A stretch of 52,565 nucleotides of DNA, taken from assembly GCF_018881975.1 (NCBI RefSeq), contig NZ_JACVPJ010000014.1, forward strand, positions 1 through 52,565. The letters run 5' to 3'. The DNA comes from Polynucleobacter sp. JS-Safj-400b-B2 (GTDB taxonomy: Bacteria; Pseudomonadota; Gammaproteobacteria; Burkholderiales; Burkholderiaceae). A program made the position numbers and the translations under genes. The notes under the pieces were generated by a model that saw only the letters and a program-made list of their open reading frames with translations, was not told the DNA's origin and did no database searches. Shown here one piece after another: positions 34,735 to 44,881 of this stretch (positions are counted from its first letter, which is position 1; each line of letters starts with the position of its first letter).

Positions 34735-35310
34735 ATGAAAACGCATATGGATAATCAGTTAAAAGCACTAAATTCATCTTTTATTAAAAACTGGCCACTA
34801 CTTCGCGAGGGGCAGGTCATTGGTCAATATGAAATTCGCCCAATCACACTCGGCGATCGGACTGGGGTGCTTGATTTATTCGAGCACTTATCTACCAAAA
34901 GTCGATACTTTCGTTATGCACATGCAATGTCGACCTTGCCCGAGGCTTTACTCCATGAAATCATCCATGCCAACAAGCCAGGTGACTTTGCTCTAGTTGC
35001 TATAGTAATGAATTCAGACGACACCCAAACACTAGCTGGAATTGCCCGCTTTATTCAAGATGCTAATGGACTAGAAGCAGAGTTTTCACTTTCAGTGAGC
35101 GATGATCACCATCACGAAGGTATTGGCTCTCATTTAATGCAGGCTATTCTTGACTGCGCACGATTAAATGGATTATCTGCAATTTACGGGCTTATAAACA
35201 AAAAAAATGTAGGTATGCTTTTGTTAATGCGTCATCTAGGTTTCATATTGCGCACTTCAGAAGATGACTTTCAATTCTATATTGCACACTATTCGACCAC
35301 CAATGGTTGA
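34735..35310 (+). CDS. GNAT N-acetyltransferase
   Basis: 191 residues from ATG 34735 (ATG 34747 is equally possible; neither has a clear ribosome site). The GNAT fold shows RPITLGDRTGVLDLFEHLSTKSRYFRYAH, which resembles the acetyltransferase part of Pat-type protein lysine acetylases, and HEGIGSHLMQAILDCAR (acetyl-CoA pyrophosphate loop). Divergent from the acyl-CoA operon (about 150 nt), so shared control is possible. Substrate unknown. Confidence 0.8.
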   Translation: MKTHMDNQLKALNSSFIKNWPLLREGQVIGQYEIRPITLGDRTGVLDLFEHLSTKSRYFRYAHAMSTLPEALLHEIIHANKPGDFALVAIVMNSDDTQTLAGIARFIQDANGLEAEFSLSVSDDHHHEGIGSHLMQAILDCARLNGLSAIYGLINKKNVGMLLLMRHLGFILRTSEDDFQFYIAHYSTTNG

Positions 35311-35717
35311 CGTTAGCCTAAGCAACATTCGTTTCTTGGCAGGTTTAGAGTGATGTTAAAACTACTACAAACCCATAATTGCAGATCTTTAAACTTGCTG
35401 GTCGTAAGAGTCGATACTTTTCAGCGATCCGATAGGTAACGCTCAAATAAATATCAACCGAGAGGTTGATTTTGTATTAGTTTGGGTGCTTAAGTTTGGG
35501 GTCTTGGTAGTCTGTAACCATCTGCACTACTTAGCCTGACATGACTATCCCTCTAGGAATTTTCTTCGGTCTTTTGTTTGATCTACCCTCTAACGATGAT
35601 CTGGTCTTAATTTAATATGTATTCGATCTTTTTTTAATATATTCAGATAGTTAGGCGTATTCACCAAACTGTCTTGATTAATCAATAGCATATTAATTCC
35701 CAAATACAGGAGGATTT
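35311..35717. other. 407-nt intergenic region between GNAT and Pit genes
   Basis: No gene is seen on either strand. It holds a perfect 7-bp hairpin ATCAACC-GAGA-GGTTGAT followed by TTTTG at 35453-35474, a plausible terminator for the GNAT gene, and an AT-rich stretch from about 35600 that probably carries the Pit promoter. AGGAGG lies just before the Pit ATG. Confidence 0.5.
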
Positions 35718-37355
35718 ATGAGCTCAAGCCATGACAGCGACCACCATAAACACCATGACGAGTTTGCTCGGCCCAACCTTAATACCAGGCCCAGTTTATT
35801 CACGATCATTATTTTCGTTGGACTACTGATATCTGGCTTACTTTATACCGTTTTTAGTATTTCTCATGATTTAGAAGTGACTTCTCATGGTCAAACAGTT
35901 ACAAACTGGCTACCATTTTTCCTATTGGGTGTTGCCCTATTAATTGCACTTGGCTTCGAGTTTGTAAACGGTTTTCACGATACGGCCAATGCGGTAGCTA
36001 CTGTAATTTATACAAATTCAATGCCCCCAAATTTGGCAGTGGTTTGGTCAGGATTCTTCAACTTTTTGGGCGTGCTGCTTTCAAGCGGTTTAGTTGCTTT
36101 CGGCATCATCTCCCTCCTGCCTGTTGAGCTGATTTTGCAGGTTGGCTCCTCTGCTGGCTTTGCCATGATTTTTGCTCTATTAATTGCAGCAATTATTTGG
36201 AACTTAGGAACTTGGTGGCTAGGCTTGCCCGCCTCCTCATCCCATACATTAATTGGCTCAATTATTGGCGTAGGCGTTGCTAATGCCATGATGAATGGCC
36301 GTGACGGCACTAGCGGTGTGGATTGGGCTCAAGCCACAAAAATAGGCTACTCCTTATTGCTTTCACCCCTAATTGGTTTTGCTGCTGCAGCTCTTTTGCT
36401 ATATGCCATAAAAGTGTTGATTAAAAATAAAGAGTTGTTTACAGAGCCTAAAAAGGGTAAGGCTCCACCAGCTTGGATTCGTGGATTACTAGTATTAACT
36501 TGCACTGGTGTTTCCTTTGCTCATGGATCAAATGATGGTCAGAAGGGAATGGGGCTAATCATGCTGATCTTAATTGGCTCCTTTCCAACGGCTTATGCTT
36601 TAAACAGTGCCATGACCGCGAATCAATCTACCGCTTATGTCGCCTTAGCAGAAAAAACCTCAATGAAGCTTAATGAATTAGCTCCAGCTGCCAAGGCAAC
36701 AGAGGGCACTAATGATCGCGAAGTGCTCTCAACCTTTGTGCGTACGCGTGACATGAATGCCAGTGTCATACCTGCTTTATCGAGCATGACAGCGGCTATT
36801 GCAACCCAAGTAAAGGAGAGTGGTACTTTTGCTGGCCTGCCTACTGATGCCGTTGCAAACGTCAGAAATGATATGTACCTAACTTCAGAAACGATTCGCT
36901 GGCTAGAGAAGAATACACCAGAGTTTTCTAAGTTAGATAAAGATACGGTTGATAACTTAAAGGCATTCAAAGAACAAACTGATGAATCCACTAAGTTCAT
37001 TCCTCTGTGGGTAAAAATTGCCGTGGCAATTGCTTTAGGCCTAGGCACCATGGTTGGCTGGAAGCGCATTGTGATTACCGTCGGTGAAAAGATTGGTAAA
37101 ACCCACCTCACCTATGGTCAAGGGGCCTCTGCAGAATTAGTTGCCATGATGACAATTGGCGCGGCTGACGTGTATGGATTGCCAGTCTCAACTACCCAAG
37201 TATTATCTTCTGGTGTAGCTGGAACAATGGTTGCGAACGGCTCAGGGATACGCGGCAACACCATTCGCAGTCTTGCACTCGCTTGGATTTTAACTTTGCC
37301 GGTAGCTATGTTCTTATCTGGATTCTTATTCTGGCTCTTTAGTCAAATATTTTAA
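35718..37355 (+). CDS. Low-affinity inorganic phosphate transporter, Pit family
   Basis: 545 residues with the paired PHO4 signatures: FEFVNGFHDTANAVATVIYT (first) and LVAMMTIGAADVYGLPVSTT (second half), plus GLPASSSHTLIGSIIG and FAHGSNDGQKGMG. About twelve helices and a large soluble loop (about 310-430). The proton-coupled import of metal phosphate is the family role. The first 18 residues are unusually His-rich (HDSDHHKHHDE), a possible metal-binding tail. Start has AGGAGG 6 nt upstream. Confidence 0.92.
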   Translation: MSSSHDSDHHKHHDEFARPNLNTRPSLFTIIIFVGLLISGLLYTVFSISHDLEVTSHGQTVTNWLPFFLLGVALLIALGFEFVNGFHDTANAVATVIYTNSMPPNLAVVWSGFFNFLGVLLSSGLVAFGIISLLPVELILQVGSSAGFAMIFALLIAAIIWNLGTWWLGLPASSSHTLIGSIIGVGVANAMMNGRDGTSGVDWAQATKIGYSLLLSPLIGFAAAALLLYAIKVLIKNKELFTEPKKGKAPPAWIRGLLVLTCTGVSFAHGSNDGQKGMGLIMLILIGSFPTAYALNSAMTANQSTAYVALAEKTSMKLNELAPAAKATEGTNDREVLSTFVRTRDMNASVIPALSSMTAAIATQVKESGTFAGLPTDAVANVRNDMYLTSETIRWLEKNTPEFSKLDKDTVDNLKAFKEQTDESTKFIPLWVKIAVAIALGLGTMVGWKRIVITVGEKIGKTHLTYGQGASAELVAMMTIGAADVYGLPVSTTQVLSSGVAGTMVANGSGIRGNTIRSLALAWILTLPVAMFLSGFLFWLFSQIF

Positions 37356-37374
37356 TCAGCACTGCTTTATCTAA

Positions 37375-37401
37375 ACTATCCATAGAAGTCATATGGATAG
37401 T
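37375..37401. terminator. Hairpin downstream of the Pit gene
   Basis: ACTATCCATA and TATGGATAGT form a perfect 10-bp stem with a 7-nt loop 20 nt past the stop. No T run follows directly, so it may protect or weakly terminate the transcript. Confidence 0.45.
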
Positions 37402-37603
37402 ATGTTATTTCTATGGTCTAGTTATTTATTGGGGTCTTTTTTCATGTGATGCCCAGTGTAATATCATGTTGATATCAATTAAGTCATTGCGCCCTTGCTT
37501 TACCAGCATATAACTCTGCTTTTAGTCTGATCAATATTTTCGGCGTTCGAGCACATAGAGAAATTTAATGCAGTAATAACCCATTAACTAATCATTTCTA
37601 ACT

Positions 37604-38566
37604 ATGCTAATTAATTGCGCTTCTTATAAAAATGGTCGAAAAGTCGCTGATATTGATATCGACCTGATTAGTGATCATGTAGCAGACAAAGATTCTTTTG
37701 TATGGGTGGCGCTACTAGATCCAACTGTAGGCGAAATTGCCAAGATGGAAGAGGAGTTTGACCTTCATCCACTGGCTGTTGAAGATGCCTTACTTGGGCA
37801 TCAAAGACCTAAGATTGAAGAGTACGGGAATAGTCTATTTGCTGTGATTCAGATTTTAAAATACGATGAGGACATTTCGGTTGGAGAGTTAGATATCTTT
37901 GCGGCATCTGACTACATCCTATCAATACGAAATCGATCCGATGTCCAGTTTTTAGGTGTAAGAGAGCGCTGCGAACAAGAGCCTGAACTACTTAGCCAGG
38001 GCTCAGGTTTTGTTCTGTATGCCCTCATTGATGCTGTAGTAGATCGCTACTTTCCGATAATGGAAAGACTTGAGCTTGAGCTTGAGAGCATTGAGGACAC
38101 TCTTTTTGATGAACGTTCTACTAAATCAAATATTGAAAGACTGTTTGAGCTCAAAAGAAAAGTGATGATTGTGAAACATGCTGTAACTCCTTTGATGGAG
38201 GCGGTGGGTAAGTTCACCAGTGGGCGAGTTCCACCTGTTTGTGCCAATAGCACCGAGTATTTTCGAGACATCTTAGACCATTTAACCCGTATTAACTCTG
38301 TCATTGAGAGTATTCGAGATGCCATCGGTACCGCAATTCAGGTCAGCTTATCCGCGATTGCACTTGAGCAAAATAATATTCAAAAACGCCTAGCATCTTG
38401 GGCGGCGATATTCGGTGTGGCAACTGCATTTGCAGGGATTTGGGGAATGAATTTTGAACTGATGCCAGAATTAAAGTGGGATTATGGATATCCACTTGCC
38501 GTCGGCCTTATTGTATTTACTTGTTCATTTTTGTACTGGCGCTTCAAGCGATCGGGCTGGCTATAA
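37604..38566 (+). CDS. corA: CorA-family magnesium/cobalt transporter
   Basis: 320 residues: a large N-terminal cytoplasmic domain (HPLAVEDALLGHQRPKIEEYG), a long helix (MERLELELESIEDTLFDE) and two C-terminal helices with the selectivity motif GMN at 281-283 and the loop residues FELMPEL. Forms a pentameric divalent-cation channel in the inner membrane. No strong ribosome site and no M-box-like leader are seen in the 248 nt upstream. Confidence 0.92.
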   Translation: MLINCASYKNGRKVADIDIDLISDHVADKDSFVWVALLDPTVGEIAKMEEEFDLHPLAVEDALLGHQRPKIEEYGNSLFAVIQILKYDEDISVGELDIFAASDYILSIRNRSDVQFLGVRERCEQEPELLSQGSGFVLYALIDAVVDRYFPIMERLELELESIEDTLFDERSTKSNIERLFELKRKVMIVKHAVTPLMEAVGKFTSGRVPPVCANSTEYFRDILDHLTRINSVIESIRDAIGTAIQVSLSAIALEQNNIQKRLASWAAIFGVATAFAGIWGMNFELMPELKWDYGYPLAVGLIVFTCSFLYWRFKRSGWL

Positions 38567-38756
38567 GTTTGTCGTTTTAAGCGACATTACCTACACAGGA
38601 ATTTATATTCCCTTTCCCTTTGGCCGATGTCGACCGTAAGCAGCTTTCAGCAACCCTACACAACCTACAAGTAGTTGATTGCTCCAAGCTGGAGCCATAT
38701 ATCTATTGGGGTCTAGCGGTTATATTTGCTACACACCAACTACACATTAATGAAAA

Positions 38757-38784
38757 ATGACCTAGCGCTCTCACGCTAAGTCAT
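38757..38784 (-). terminator. Rho-independent terminator behind tRNA remnant C
   Basis: On the minus strand ATGACTTAGCG pairs with CGCTAGGTCAT (one T-G wobble) and is followed by TTTTTC. Compared with copy A, a C-G pair has become T-A, preserving the stem. Confidence 0.8.
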
Positions 38785-38793
38785 TGATATTGC

Positions 38794-38838
38794 TGGTGGG
38801 CCCACCAGGACTTGAACCTGGGACCAAAGGATTATGAG
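38794..38838 (-). other. 3' half of a CAU-anticodon tRNA gene (remnant, copy C)
   Basis: Identical in sequence to the 45-nt block at 303-347, CTCATAA to CCA on the minus strand, with the 5' half absent. Preservation of this block while the flanks vary supports a role as a recombination site. Confidence 0.8.
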
Positions 38839-38950
38839 AGCAGACACCCAAGGTAGACCCTTATAAACAGGGACTCTGCGGGTGGTCAGTGTCGGTGTGT
38901 AAGCAAATGTGTAAGCAAATTCATGGATTTAAAGGAAGTGGCCTCTCGGT

Positions 38951-39017
38951 CTTTGGTTTCGAAAACCAAAGGATTTTTGGAGCAACCGTTTCGCACTTCG
39001 TTGCTCCAAACCGTTTT
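38951..39017 (+). terminator. Double hairpin, bases 38951-39017
   Basis: CTTTGGTTT-CGA-AAACCAAAG followed by GGATTTTT, then TTTGGAGCAAC/GTTGCTCCAAA followed by CCGTTTTTT. Both read as terminators on the plus strand and lie downstream of corA, though 385 nt away. Confidence 0.5.
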
Positions 39018-39095
39018 TTATAAATTAGTAGGCGTTACTTTAGGAGTTTCAACGAGGTTAATCTCGCCTAACTCATCATATACATAAAATGCCGA

Positions 39096-39950
39096 TCAAT
39101 CCTTACCAAGATATTTATGGAGTTGAAATAGGACTCCATTTCCTGTGCCAGACTGACTATTAATTGGAAATACTGCTTGAGCAGATATATTGAATTGCTC
39201 ACCAACCCAAATTACTCCAGGATTGATAGAGCCGATCACCTGACCAGAGCAACGAGCTGTTAAGCATGACTGCATGGGGAACTCAACCACAGGAACTAAG
39301 CGATTAAAAAAATTACTCCAGCCGGTAGGTTTGACAAAATTATCAAGATATAAAAGGCTGTATTGAACTGTAAATCCCCAATTAAACACTTTTGGCTGGG
39401 ATTGATTAGTAGGGATTTGATAACCCAAGACTCCAGTTACAGCCAATGGCTTTAGTAATGAAAGGAAATCCGGTAAATCTCCAAATCCTTTTGCATAGAA
39501 AATCGTTGGCGCATATGTGGAGTAAGTATCTCCGTTCTTACTGCCTGTTCTACCACCCTGCCCCAAAACCCCAATTGATAGAGCAAATTCATGGGGATCG
39601 CTAATATGCAACTCTTGCTTAACAACGTAATAAAGATTATCAAAACCACTCGATTGTGGCGTTAGATTTCCATTGGGAGAACGATATAGGCCGTTTACCG
39701 CAATTCCAAAACCATTTAGAGGCTCAATGCCAATACCTGCTAAAGCAATATTTCCAGAATCAGTATTGGTATTGCCAGCCTCAATATTGGCCGTTCTTCC
39801 TATTACTGAGTGGACCTCATTTGCGACATATGGGTCCTCTACAACAATAGTGGGTGGAAAATATCTATTTCCTGCAACGCCATGGGCCATCACAAAAGAA
39901 CTAATAAAAAATCCTAGTAGACCAATACAAAAACATTGAAGAAAAATCAT
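39096..39950 (-). CDS. Outer-membrane barrel-like protein at the end of the urease operon
   Basis: 284 residues: signal peptide (1-22, FVMAHG) and a strand-rich body typical of an outer-membrane barrel or porin-like protein (GIGIEPLNGFGIAVNGLYRS; FNWGFTVQYSLLYLDNF; ISAQAVFPINSQSG). A Cys pair (SCLTARCSG) may form a disulfide. The start lies 4 nt after the ureG stop, so it is very probably cotranscribed with urease; an import channel for urea or nickel is a tempting but unproven role. C-terminus ends LGKD, not the usual aromatic residue. Confidence 0.7.
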   Translation of the reverse strand: MIFLQCFCIGLLGFFISSFVMAHGVAGNRYFPPTIVVEDPYVANEVHSVIGRTANIEAGNTNTDSGNIALAGIGIEPLNGFGIAVNGLYRSPNGNLTPQSSGFDNLYYVVKQELHISDPHEFALSIGVLGQGGRTGSKNGDTYSTYAPTIFYAKGFGDLPDFLSLLKPLAVTGVLGYQIPTNQSQPKVFNWGFTVQYSLLYLDNFVKPTGWSNFFNRLVPVVEFPMQSCLTARCSGQVIGSINPGVIWVGEQFNISAQAVFPINSQSGTGNGVLFQLHKYLGKD

Positions 39951-39954
39951 AAAA

Positions 39955-40575
39955 CTAATGCTTAAGCATTCCCTTTTCTTCTATAAAGGAAATGATTTGC
40001 TTTAGGCCGTTGCTAGATTTAATGCTACCCATAATAAAAGGCCTATCGCCGCGCATCTTTTTGGCATCTGACTCCATGATTGGTAAAGATGCTCCGACAT
40101 AAGGGGCGAGATCGGTCTTATTTATAAACAATAGATCTGAGCGTGTAATGCCTGGACCACCTTTACGAGGAATCTTCTCCCCTCCCGCTACATCAATCAC
40201 ATAAATAGTTAAATCCGAGAGCTCTGGACTAAAAGTAGCAGCCAAGTTGTCCCCGCCTGACTCAATAAAAATAATGTCTACATTGGGAAACTGTTTTTGC
40301 ATCCGATCAACTGCTTCCAGATTAATAGAAGCATCTTCCCTAATAGCTGTATGGGGACAACCGCCTGTTTCCACGCCTAAGATTCTTTCGGGCTCAAGCG
40401 CCCCCGCTACAGTAAGCAAGCGTTGATCTTCTTTAGTGTAGATGTCATTAGTAATTACGACTAAGTCATACTGGTCACGCATTGCCTTACAGAGCATCTC
40501 CAGCAATGTTGTCTTACCTGATCCAACAGGACCACCAATACCAACTCGTAAGGGAGGATTCTTTTTAGTTCTCAT
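39955..40575 (-). CDS. ureG: Urease accessory GTPase UreG
   Basis: 206 residues with P-loop [26 protein letters not shown], the metal-binding CPH motif in [11 protein letters not shown], and GTP-specificity NKTD. Delivers nickel to the urease active site with UreD, UreF and UreE, using GTP. Length is standard. Confidence 0.97.
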   Translation of the reverse strand: MRTKKNPPLRVGIGGPVGSGKTTLLEMLCKAMRDQYDLVVITNDIYTKEDQRLLTVAGALEPERILGVETGGCPHTAIREDASINLEAVDRMQKQFPNVDIIFIESGGDNLAATFSPELSDLTIYVIDVAGGEKIPRKGGPGITRSDLLFINKTDLAPYVGASLPIMESDAKKMRGDRPFIMGSIKSSNGLKQIISFIEEKGMLKH

Positions 40576-40588
40576 ATTTTGATTTCAT

Positions 40589-41281
40589 TTATGAACGGAA
40601 TAATCGGGAATATTGTATTTCGTGTCTTGAAGACAGAATAGCCAGCATCGGTGAAAAATTATCAATCATTGATAAACCCGACTTAGCCCTTTGTTCAGCC
40701 TCTTCAACCATATTAGGAAGCAGCAGTCGAATCTTCGTCAGAACCTGTTGTCCCGCTACTTGACCTAAGGGTATGGCTTTGAGCGAGGCGGCTACTTGAT
40801 TTTCAATCCAGGAGAATGCATATGCAGCGAGACCATTTTTAGACTGGATATTTAAATGAAAACAAGCATAGGCATGGGCAGTTAAAAGCGATAAAGGCCT
40901 CATTGATGATAATTGACTAAGGTATTCGCCACCCCAGTTCAAAGATTGAGCAACCTGCAATAAAGACCAACCCATCTGCTCGGTTTCCGCCCTAAGCTCA
41001 GAGGTCTCGCGACTTGCTAAGAAATACTCATTCAAATGGCTTACTGCATCGATATCTTGATTGGCCCATGCTTCATAGCTCAGAAACCAAAGTGGCGCCT
41101 CGGATCTGGCAAACACACCTAAAAACACATCTTTGATCCATGCCTCTGCAGTTAAGGCATCCTTGACCATACCAGATTCAATCGCGGCCTCCAAACCCTG
41201 AGAGTAGCTATACCCGCCAATTGGTAATGCAGGTGAAGCCAACTGCATTAATGCAGTAATTTCGTTTAAATCAATGGTCAT
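40589..41281 (-). CDS. ureF: Urease accessory protein UreF
   Basis: 230 residues beginning [31 protein letters not shown], the normal UreF start. The longer frame to 41353 encodes ureE's His-rich end in another frame and is rejected. UreF is the helical activator of the UreD-UreG complex. Overlaps ureE by 11 nt. Confidence 0.92.
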   Translation of the reverse strand: MTIDLNEITALMQLASPALPIGGYSYSQGLEAAIESGMVKDALTAEAWIKDVFLGVFARSEAPLWFLSYEAWANQDIDAVSHLNEYFLASRETSELRAETEQMGWSLLQVAQSLNWGGEYLSQLSSMRPLSLLTAHAYACFHLNIQSKNGLAAYAFSWIENQVAASLKAIPLGQVAGQQVLTKIRLLLPNMVEEAEQRAKSGLSMIDNFSPMLAILSSRHEIQYSRLFRS

Positions 41282-41867
41282 GAGAATGATCGTGGTCGCC
41301 ATGACTATGGTGAGAGCAATTTGGCCCATGAACATGTGGCTTTTCATGTTCAATAAAAACTTTTTGCGCTAATGCATAGTCACTATCAAAAGTCTCTGCA
41401 TGACTATGACGATGCCCTCCACCGTATGCACCCGTTTCAGGCTCGAATGGAGCCAACTCCTGCTTAAGCTCTAGCCCTAATTGATGAATCATTCCCTCAA
41501 GCACTGAATCGGGCTCAATCCTCAAGAATCCCTTCCCTATCTGCACGGGTATATGTCGATTACCCAGGTGATAGGCTGCTCTAGTCAACTGTTGTAAATC
41601 AGCAGAAACAATCGTTACCACCTCTTGGTCTGCCGCAGAAATGCGAATCATGGTTCCATCATCACCAATCACAACATCATCGCTTGCCAATACATTGCCT
41701 CGTGGCAGAAAAAAATGTAGTTCACGACCATCAGAAAGCTTTTCTGAAAAGCGGCTTTTATTACGCATTTCAAAAGGCAGCTTGAGTTCAAAGGCTCTAG
41801 CTAAAACTGCTTTAGCCAAACCTCTTCCCTTGGGAATGATTTTCTCAATACGAATTGGTTCTGCCAT
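41271..41867 (-). CDS. ureE: Urease nickel chaperone UreE
   Basis: 198 residues: peptide-binding N-terminal half, the metal-binding half ([15 protein letters not shown] with conserved HxxNRH-like site) and an extended C-terminal tail with many His residues ([18 protein letters not shown]), a nickel store seen in some UreE proteins. Hands nickel to UreG. Confidence 0.95.
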   Translation of the reverse strand: MAEPIRIEKIIPKGRGLAKAVLARAFELKLPFEMRNKSRFSEKLSDGRELHFFLPRGNVLASDDVVIGDDGTMIRISAADQEVVTIVSADLQQLTRAAYHLGNRHIPVQIGKGFLRIEPDSVLEGMIHQLGLELKQELAPFEPETGAYGGGHRHSHAETFDSDYALAQKVFIEHEKPHVHGPNCSHHSHGDHDHSHDH

Positions 41868-41875
41868 TTACTTTC

Positions 41876-43579
41876 CTAAAATAAGAAATAACGTTGAGCC
41901 ATTGGCAATACTTTTGCCGGTTCACAGGTCAACAACTCACCATTAGCAATAACTTGGTAAGTTTCTGGATCAACAGTGATATTAGGTTGCCAGTTGTTAT
42001 GAATCATGTCGGCTTTAGTGATAGAACGGCAATTTTTAACCGCTTCAACCTGCTTCTCTAATCCATAGGTATCACGGATATTGGCATGCATTGCTGATTG
42101 CGAAATAAATGTCAATGAGCTATGGCGAATTCCTTGGCCAATACCAGCAAACATATTGCGGTAATGTACAGGTTGTGGGGTTGGGATAGAAGCATTAGGA
42201 TCACCCATTGCGGCAGCCGCAATGGAGCCACCCTTTAATATCAATGAAGGCTTAACACCAAAGAAAGCGGGCTTCCAAAATACTAAATCAGCATACTTAC
42301 CAACTTCAATAGAACCCACAACATGCGATATTCCGTGAGTAATCGCAGGATTGATAGTGTATTTTGAAATATAACGCTTCACTCTAAAGTTATCGTGACG
42401 ATTAGAATCACCTGGCAATAAGCCACGTTGTGCCTTCATTTTGTCAGCAGTTTGCCAAGTACGAATAATCACTTCACCAACACGACCCATCGCCTGAGAG
42501 TCCGATGAGAGCATTGAGAAAGCACCCAAGTCATGCAAAATATCTTCAGCAGCAATAGTCTCGCGACGAATACGAGATTCCGCAAATGCGATATCTTCAG
42601 CAATAGAAGCATCCAGATGATGACACACCATCAACATATCTAAATGCTCATCCAGTGTATTAACAGTAAATGGTCTAGTTGGGTTAGTTGAGGATGGCAA
42701 TACATTTGATTCGCCACAAGCGCGAATAATATCAGGGGCATGACCACCTCCAGCACCCTCTGTATGGTAGGTATGAATTGTTCGGCCTTTAAATGCTGCT
42801 AATGTCGTCTCGACAAACCCAGATTCGTTGAGAGTATCAGTGTGGATAGCCACTTGAGTATCTGTCTCATCAGCAACACTCAAACAACAATCAATTGCAG
42901 CAGGAGTGGTTCCCCAATCCTCATGTAGCTTTAATCCGATAGCGCCCGCATCGACTTGCTCACGTAAGCCAGCCGGCAAACTAGCATTGCCCTTACCCAA
43001 AAGACCAATATTCATTGGATACGCATCAATGGACTGCAACATTCTTTGAATATGCCATGGACCAGGAGTGCAAGTAGTCGCAAAGGTTCCTGTTGCGGGG
43101 CCTGTACCGCCACCAATCATAGTAGTCACACCAGACATTAAAGCTTCTTCAATTTGTTGCGGGCAAATAAAGTGAATGTGTGTATCTATACCACCAGCAG
43201 TCACAATCATTCCTTCGCCAGCAATAATTTCTGTTCCTGGGCCAATGACTGAAGTAATGCCAGGCTGAATATCAGGATTACCTGCTTTACCAATATCCGA
43301 GATTCGACCATTTTTAATAGCAATATCGGCTTTTACAATCCCCCAGTGATCAATAATCACTGCATTGGTGATGACTGTATCTGCGCAATCTTTTGACTCG
43401 CGTTGACTCTGCCCCATGCCATCACGAATGACCTTGCCACCGCCAAACTTCACTTCTTCACCATAAATCGTAAAATCTTTTTCTACCTCAATCACGAGAC
43501 CTGTATCAGCAAGTCTTAAGCGATCACCAACGGTAGGACCAAACATCTCAGCATAGGCTTGTCGACCAATCTTAGCCAT
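41876..43579 (-). CDS. ureC: Urease alpha subunit UreC
   Basis: 567 residues, the catalytic subunit. All nickel and catalytic residues are at the standard positions: His134, His136, carbamylated Lys217, His246, His272, His320 and Asp360. Hydrolyses urea to ammonia and carbamate in the cytosol. Its ATG overlaps the ureB stop as TAATG. Confidence 0.98.
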   Translation of the reverse strand: MAKIGRQAYAEMFGPTVGDRLRLADTGLVIEVEKDFTIYGEEVKFGGGKVIRDGMGQSQRESKDCADTVITNAVIIDHWGIVKADIAIKNGRISDIGKAGNPDIQPGITSVIGPGTEIIAGEGMIVTAGGIDTHIHFICPQQIEEALMSGVTTMIGGGTGPATGTFATTCTPGPWHIQRMLQSIDAYPMNIGLLGKGNASLPAGLREQVDAGAIGLKLHEDWGTTPAAIDCCLSVADETDTQVAIHTDTLNESGFVETTLAAFKGRTIHTYHTEGAGGGHAPDIIRACGESNVLPSSTNPTRPFTVNTLDEHLDMLMVCHHLDASIAEDIAFAESRIRRETIAAEDILHDLGAFSMLSSDSQAMGRVGEVIIRTWQTADKMKAQRGLLPGDSNRHDNFRVKRYISKYTINPAITHGISHVVGSIEVGKYADLVFWKPAFFGVKPSLILKGGSIAAAAMGDPNASIPTPQPVHYRNMFAGIGQGIRHSSLTFISQSAMHANIRDTYGLEKQVEAVKNCRSITKADMIHNNWQPNITVDPETYQVIANGELLTCEPAKVLPMAQRYFLF

Positions 43580-43917
43580 TACACGCCTCCCATGACGCGA
43601 CCAGCAAAGCCATAAATTTTCTTATCGCCAGCTATCTCAACTAGCTCTATCGTACGTTTTTGACCAGGTTCAAAACGGACAGCAGTACCCGCGACAATAT
43701 TTAGACGCATTCCCTTGGTCATTTCACGATCAAATAATAATGAATCATTTACCTCATAAAAATGAAAGTGTGAACCAATTTGAACGGGGCGATCACCACT
43801 ATTAGATACCTCTATAGAAAGCGTCCTGCGACCCACATTCAATTCAATATCACCTGGTTCAACAAACATCTGTCCAGGAATGAATCGTTGGTTATCTACT
43901 GTGTTGAAGGAGCTCAT
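43579..43917 (-). CDS. ureB: Urease beta subunit UreB
   Basis: 112 residues: [37 protein letters not shown] and [21 protein letters not shown] are the standard beta-subunit strands. Forms the trimer core with UreA and UreC. Overlaps ureJ by 4 nt (ATGA). Confidence 0.97.
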   Translation of the reverse strand: MSSFNTVDNQRFIPGQMFVEPGDIELNVGRRTLSIEVSNSGDRPVQIGSHFHFYEVNDSLLFDREMTKGMRLNIVAGTAVRFEPGQKRTIELVEIAGDKKIYGFAGRVMGGV

Positions 43918-44546
43918 ACAGCAGCCCCGCCAATAAGAGCAAGAGTCATTTGGCCCATCAATAACAGGCCATACATTAAGCTTGAAAAGCCAGCAATCTT
44001 GGCAAAGATAGATGTTTTCTCTTTTAAAGCTTTAACCAACAAGGCTCCGGATAAATGCAAAATCCCGGTTGCCAATAGTAAACCTGCTATATCTTGTGCA
44101 ACTAATAAGGAACCAACCGAGGCAGTTGAGAATAGCTCCGCATGGGCAAACCCATGAAATACGCCAAAGGCCCCAATTAACAACAGAATTGATTGAGGTG
44201 AATATTGATTCTTGGCTAATAACAATAAGCCAATAGCAATCACGGATGCTGCAATTCCGAATTCAAAGAAAGTAAGAGGTAAGCCGATAAAACCAGCAAG
44301 AACACCGATACACATCCCGAGGAGAAAGACACATGGTCCAAACCAGATCTTTTTTAATACAAATGCACTCCAGAATCCTACTAGCAAAATCACCAGCAAG
44401 TGGTCCAGACCACTAAAGGGATGGAGTAGGCCCGACATAAAACTCAGGGTCACATCATGCCCCTCGTGGGCAGAAGCGAGATTAGAAAACAACAGGCCTG
44501 TCAATGCAACCAAACTTAACAATACGTTTTTCATATAAGCGTTCAT
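43914..44546 (-). CDS. ureJ: HupE/UreJ family nickel permease-like protein
   Basis: 210 residues: signal-like start ending LASAHEGHD, then [31 protein letters not shown] and about six helices with conserved His. HupE/UreJ proteins are secondary transporters for nickel. Placed between ureA and ureB, as in other burkholderial urease operons. GGAG lies 9 nt upstream of the ATG. Confidence 0.92.
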   Translation of the reverse strand: MNAYMKNVLLSLVALTGLLFSNLASAHEGHDVTLSFMSGLLHPFSGLDHLLVILLVGFWSAFVLKKIWFGPCVFLLGMCIGVLAGFIGLPLTFFEFGIAASVIAIGLLLLAKNQYSPQSILLLIGAFGVFHGFAHAELFSTASVGSLLVAQDIAGLLLATGILHLSGALLVKALKEKTSIFAKIAGFSSLMYGLLLMGQMTLALIGGAAV

Positions 44547-44558
44547 CTGTGTAAGCTC

Positions 44559-44861
44559 CTAAACAATCGGGTTATGAACAGTAACTAATTTTGTTCCATC
44601 GGGAAACGTAGCCTCTATCTGAATATCAGGAATCATTTCTGGAATGCCTTCCATCACGTCATCACGACTCAGTATGGTTTGACCTTCGTGCATTAGCTGG
44701 GCAACTGTCTTGCCATCACGAGCACCTTCCATAATTGCAGCACTAATTAAGGCTATTGATTCTGGATAGTTCAACTTCAAGCCTCTAGCCTTACGCCGCT
44801 CAGCCAGCAGAGCTGCAGTAAATATGAGTAACTTATCTTTTTCGCGCGGAGTTAATTCCAT
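44559..44861 (-). CDS. ureA: Urease gamma subunit UreA
   Basis: 100 residues, the standard size: [61 protein letters not shown]-like [21 protein letters not shown]. Good GAGGTGAG site upstream. Confidence 0.97.
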   Translation of the reverse strand: MELTPREKDKLLIFTAALLAERRKARGLKLNYPESIALISAAIMEGARDGKTVAQLMHEGQTILSRDDVMEGIPEMIPDIQIEATFPDGTKLVTVHNPIV

Positions 44862-44881
44862 ATCTCACCTCAATAACAATT

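Larger units (their letters stand above)
38695..39010 (-). repeat. tRNA-derived direct repeat, copy C
   Basis: This covers most of the gap 38567-39095. It has all modules of copy B in the same order: TATATATCTATTGGGGT, terminator hairpin (38757-38784), tRNA half (38794-38838), GGTAGACCCTTATAAACAGG, the GTGTAAGCAAA pair, the palindrome (38951-38971) and an 11-bp hairpin (38976-39010). The left block is more diverged than the rest. A GCTCCA-AGC-TGGAGC palindrome precedes it. Confidence 0.9.

Noticed and set aside
41281..41353. N-terminal extension of UreF
   Set aside because: The extra residues are the antiparallel frame of the His-rich ureE tail; the family start is MTIDLNEI at 41281.
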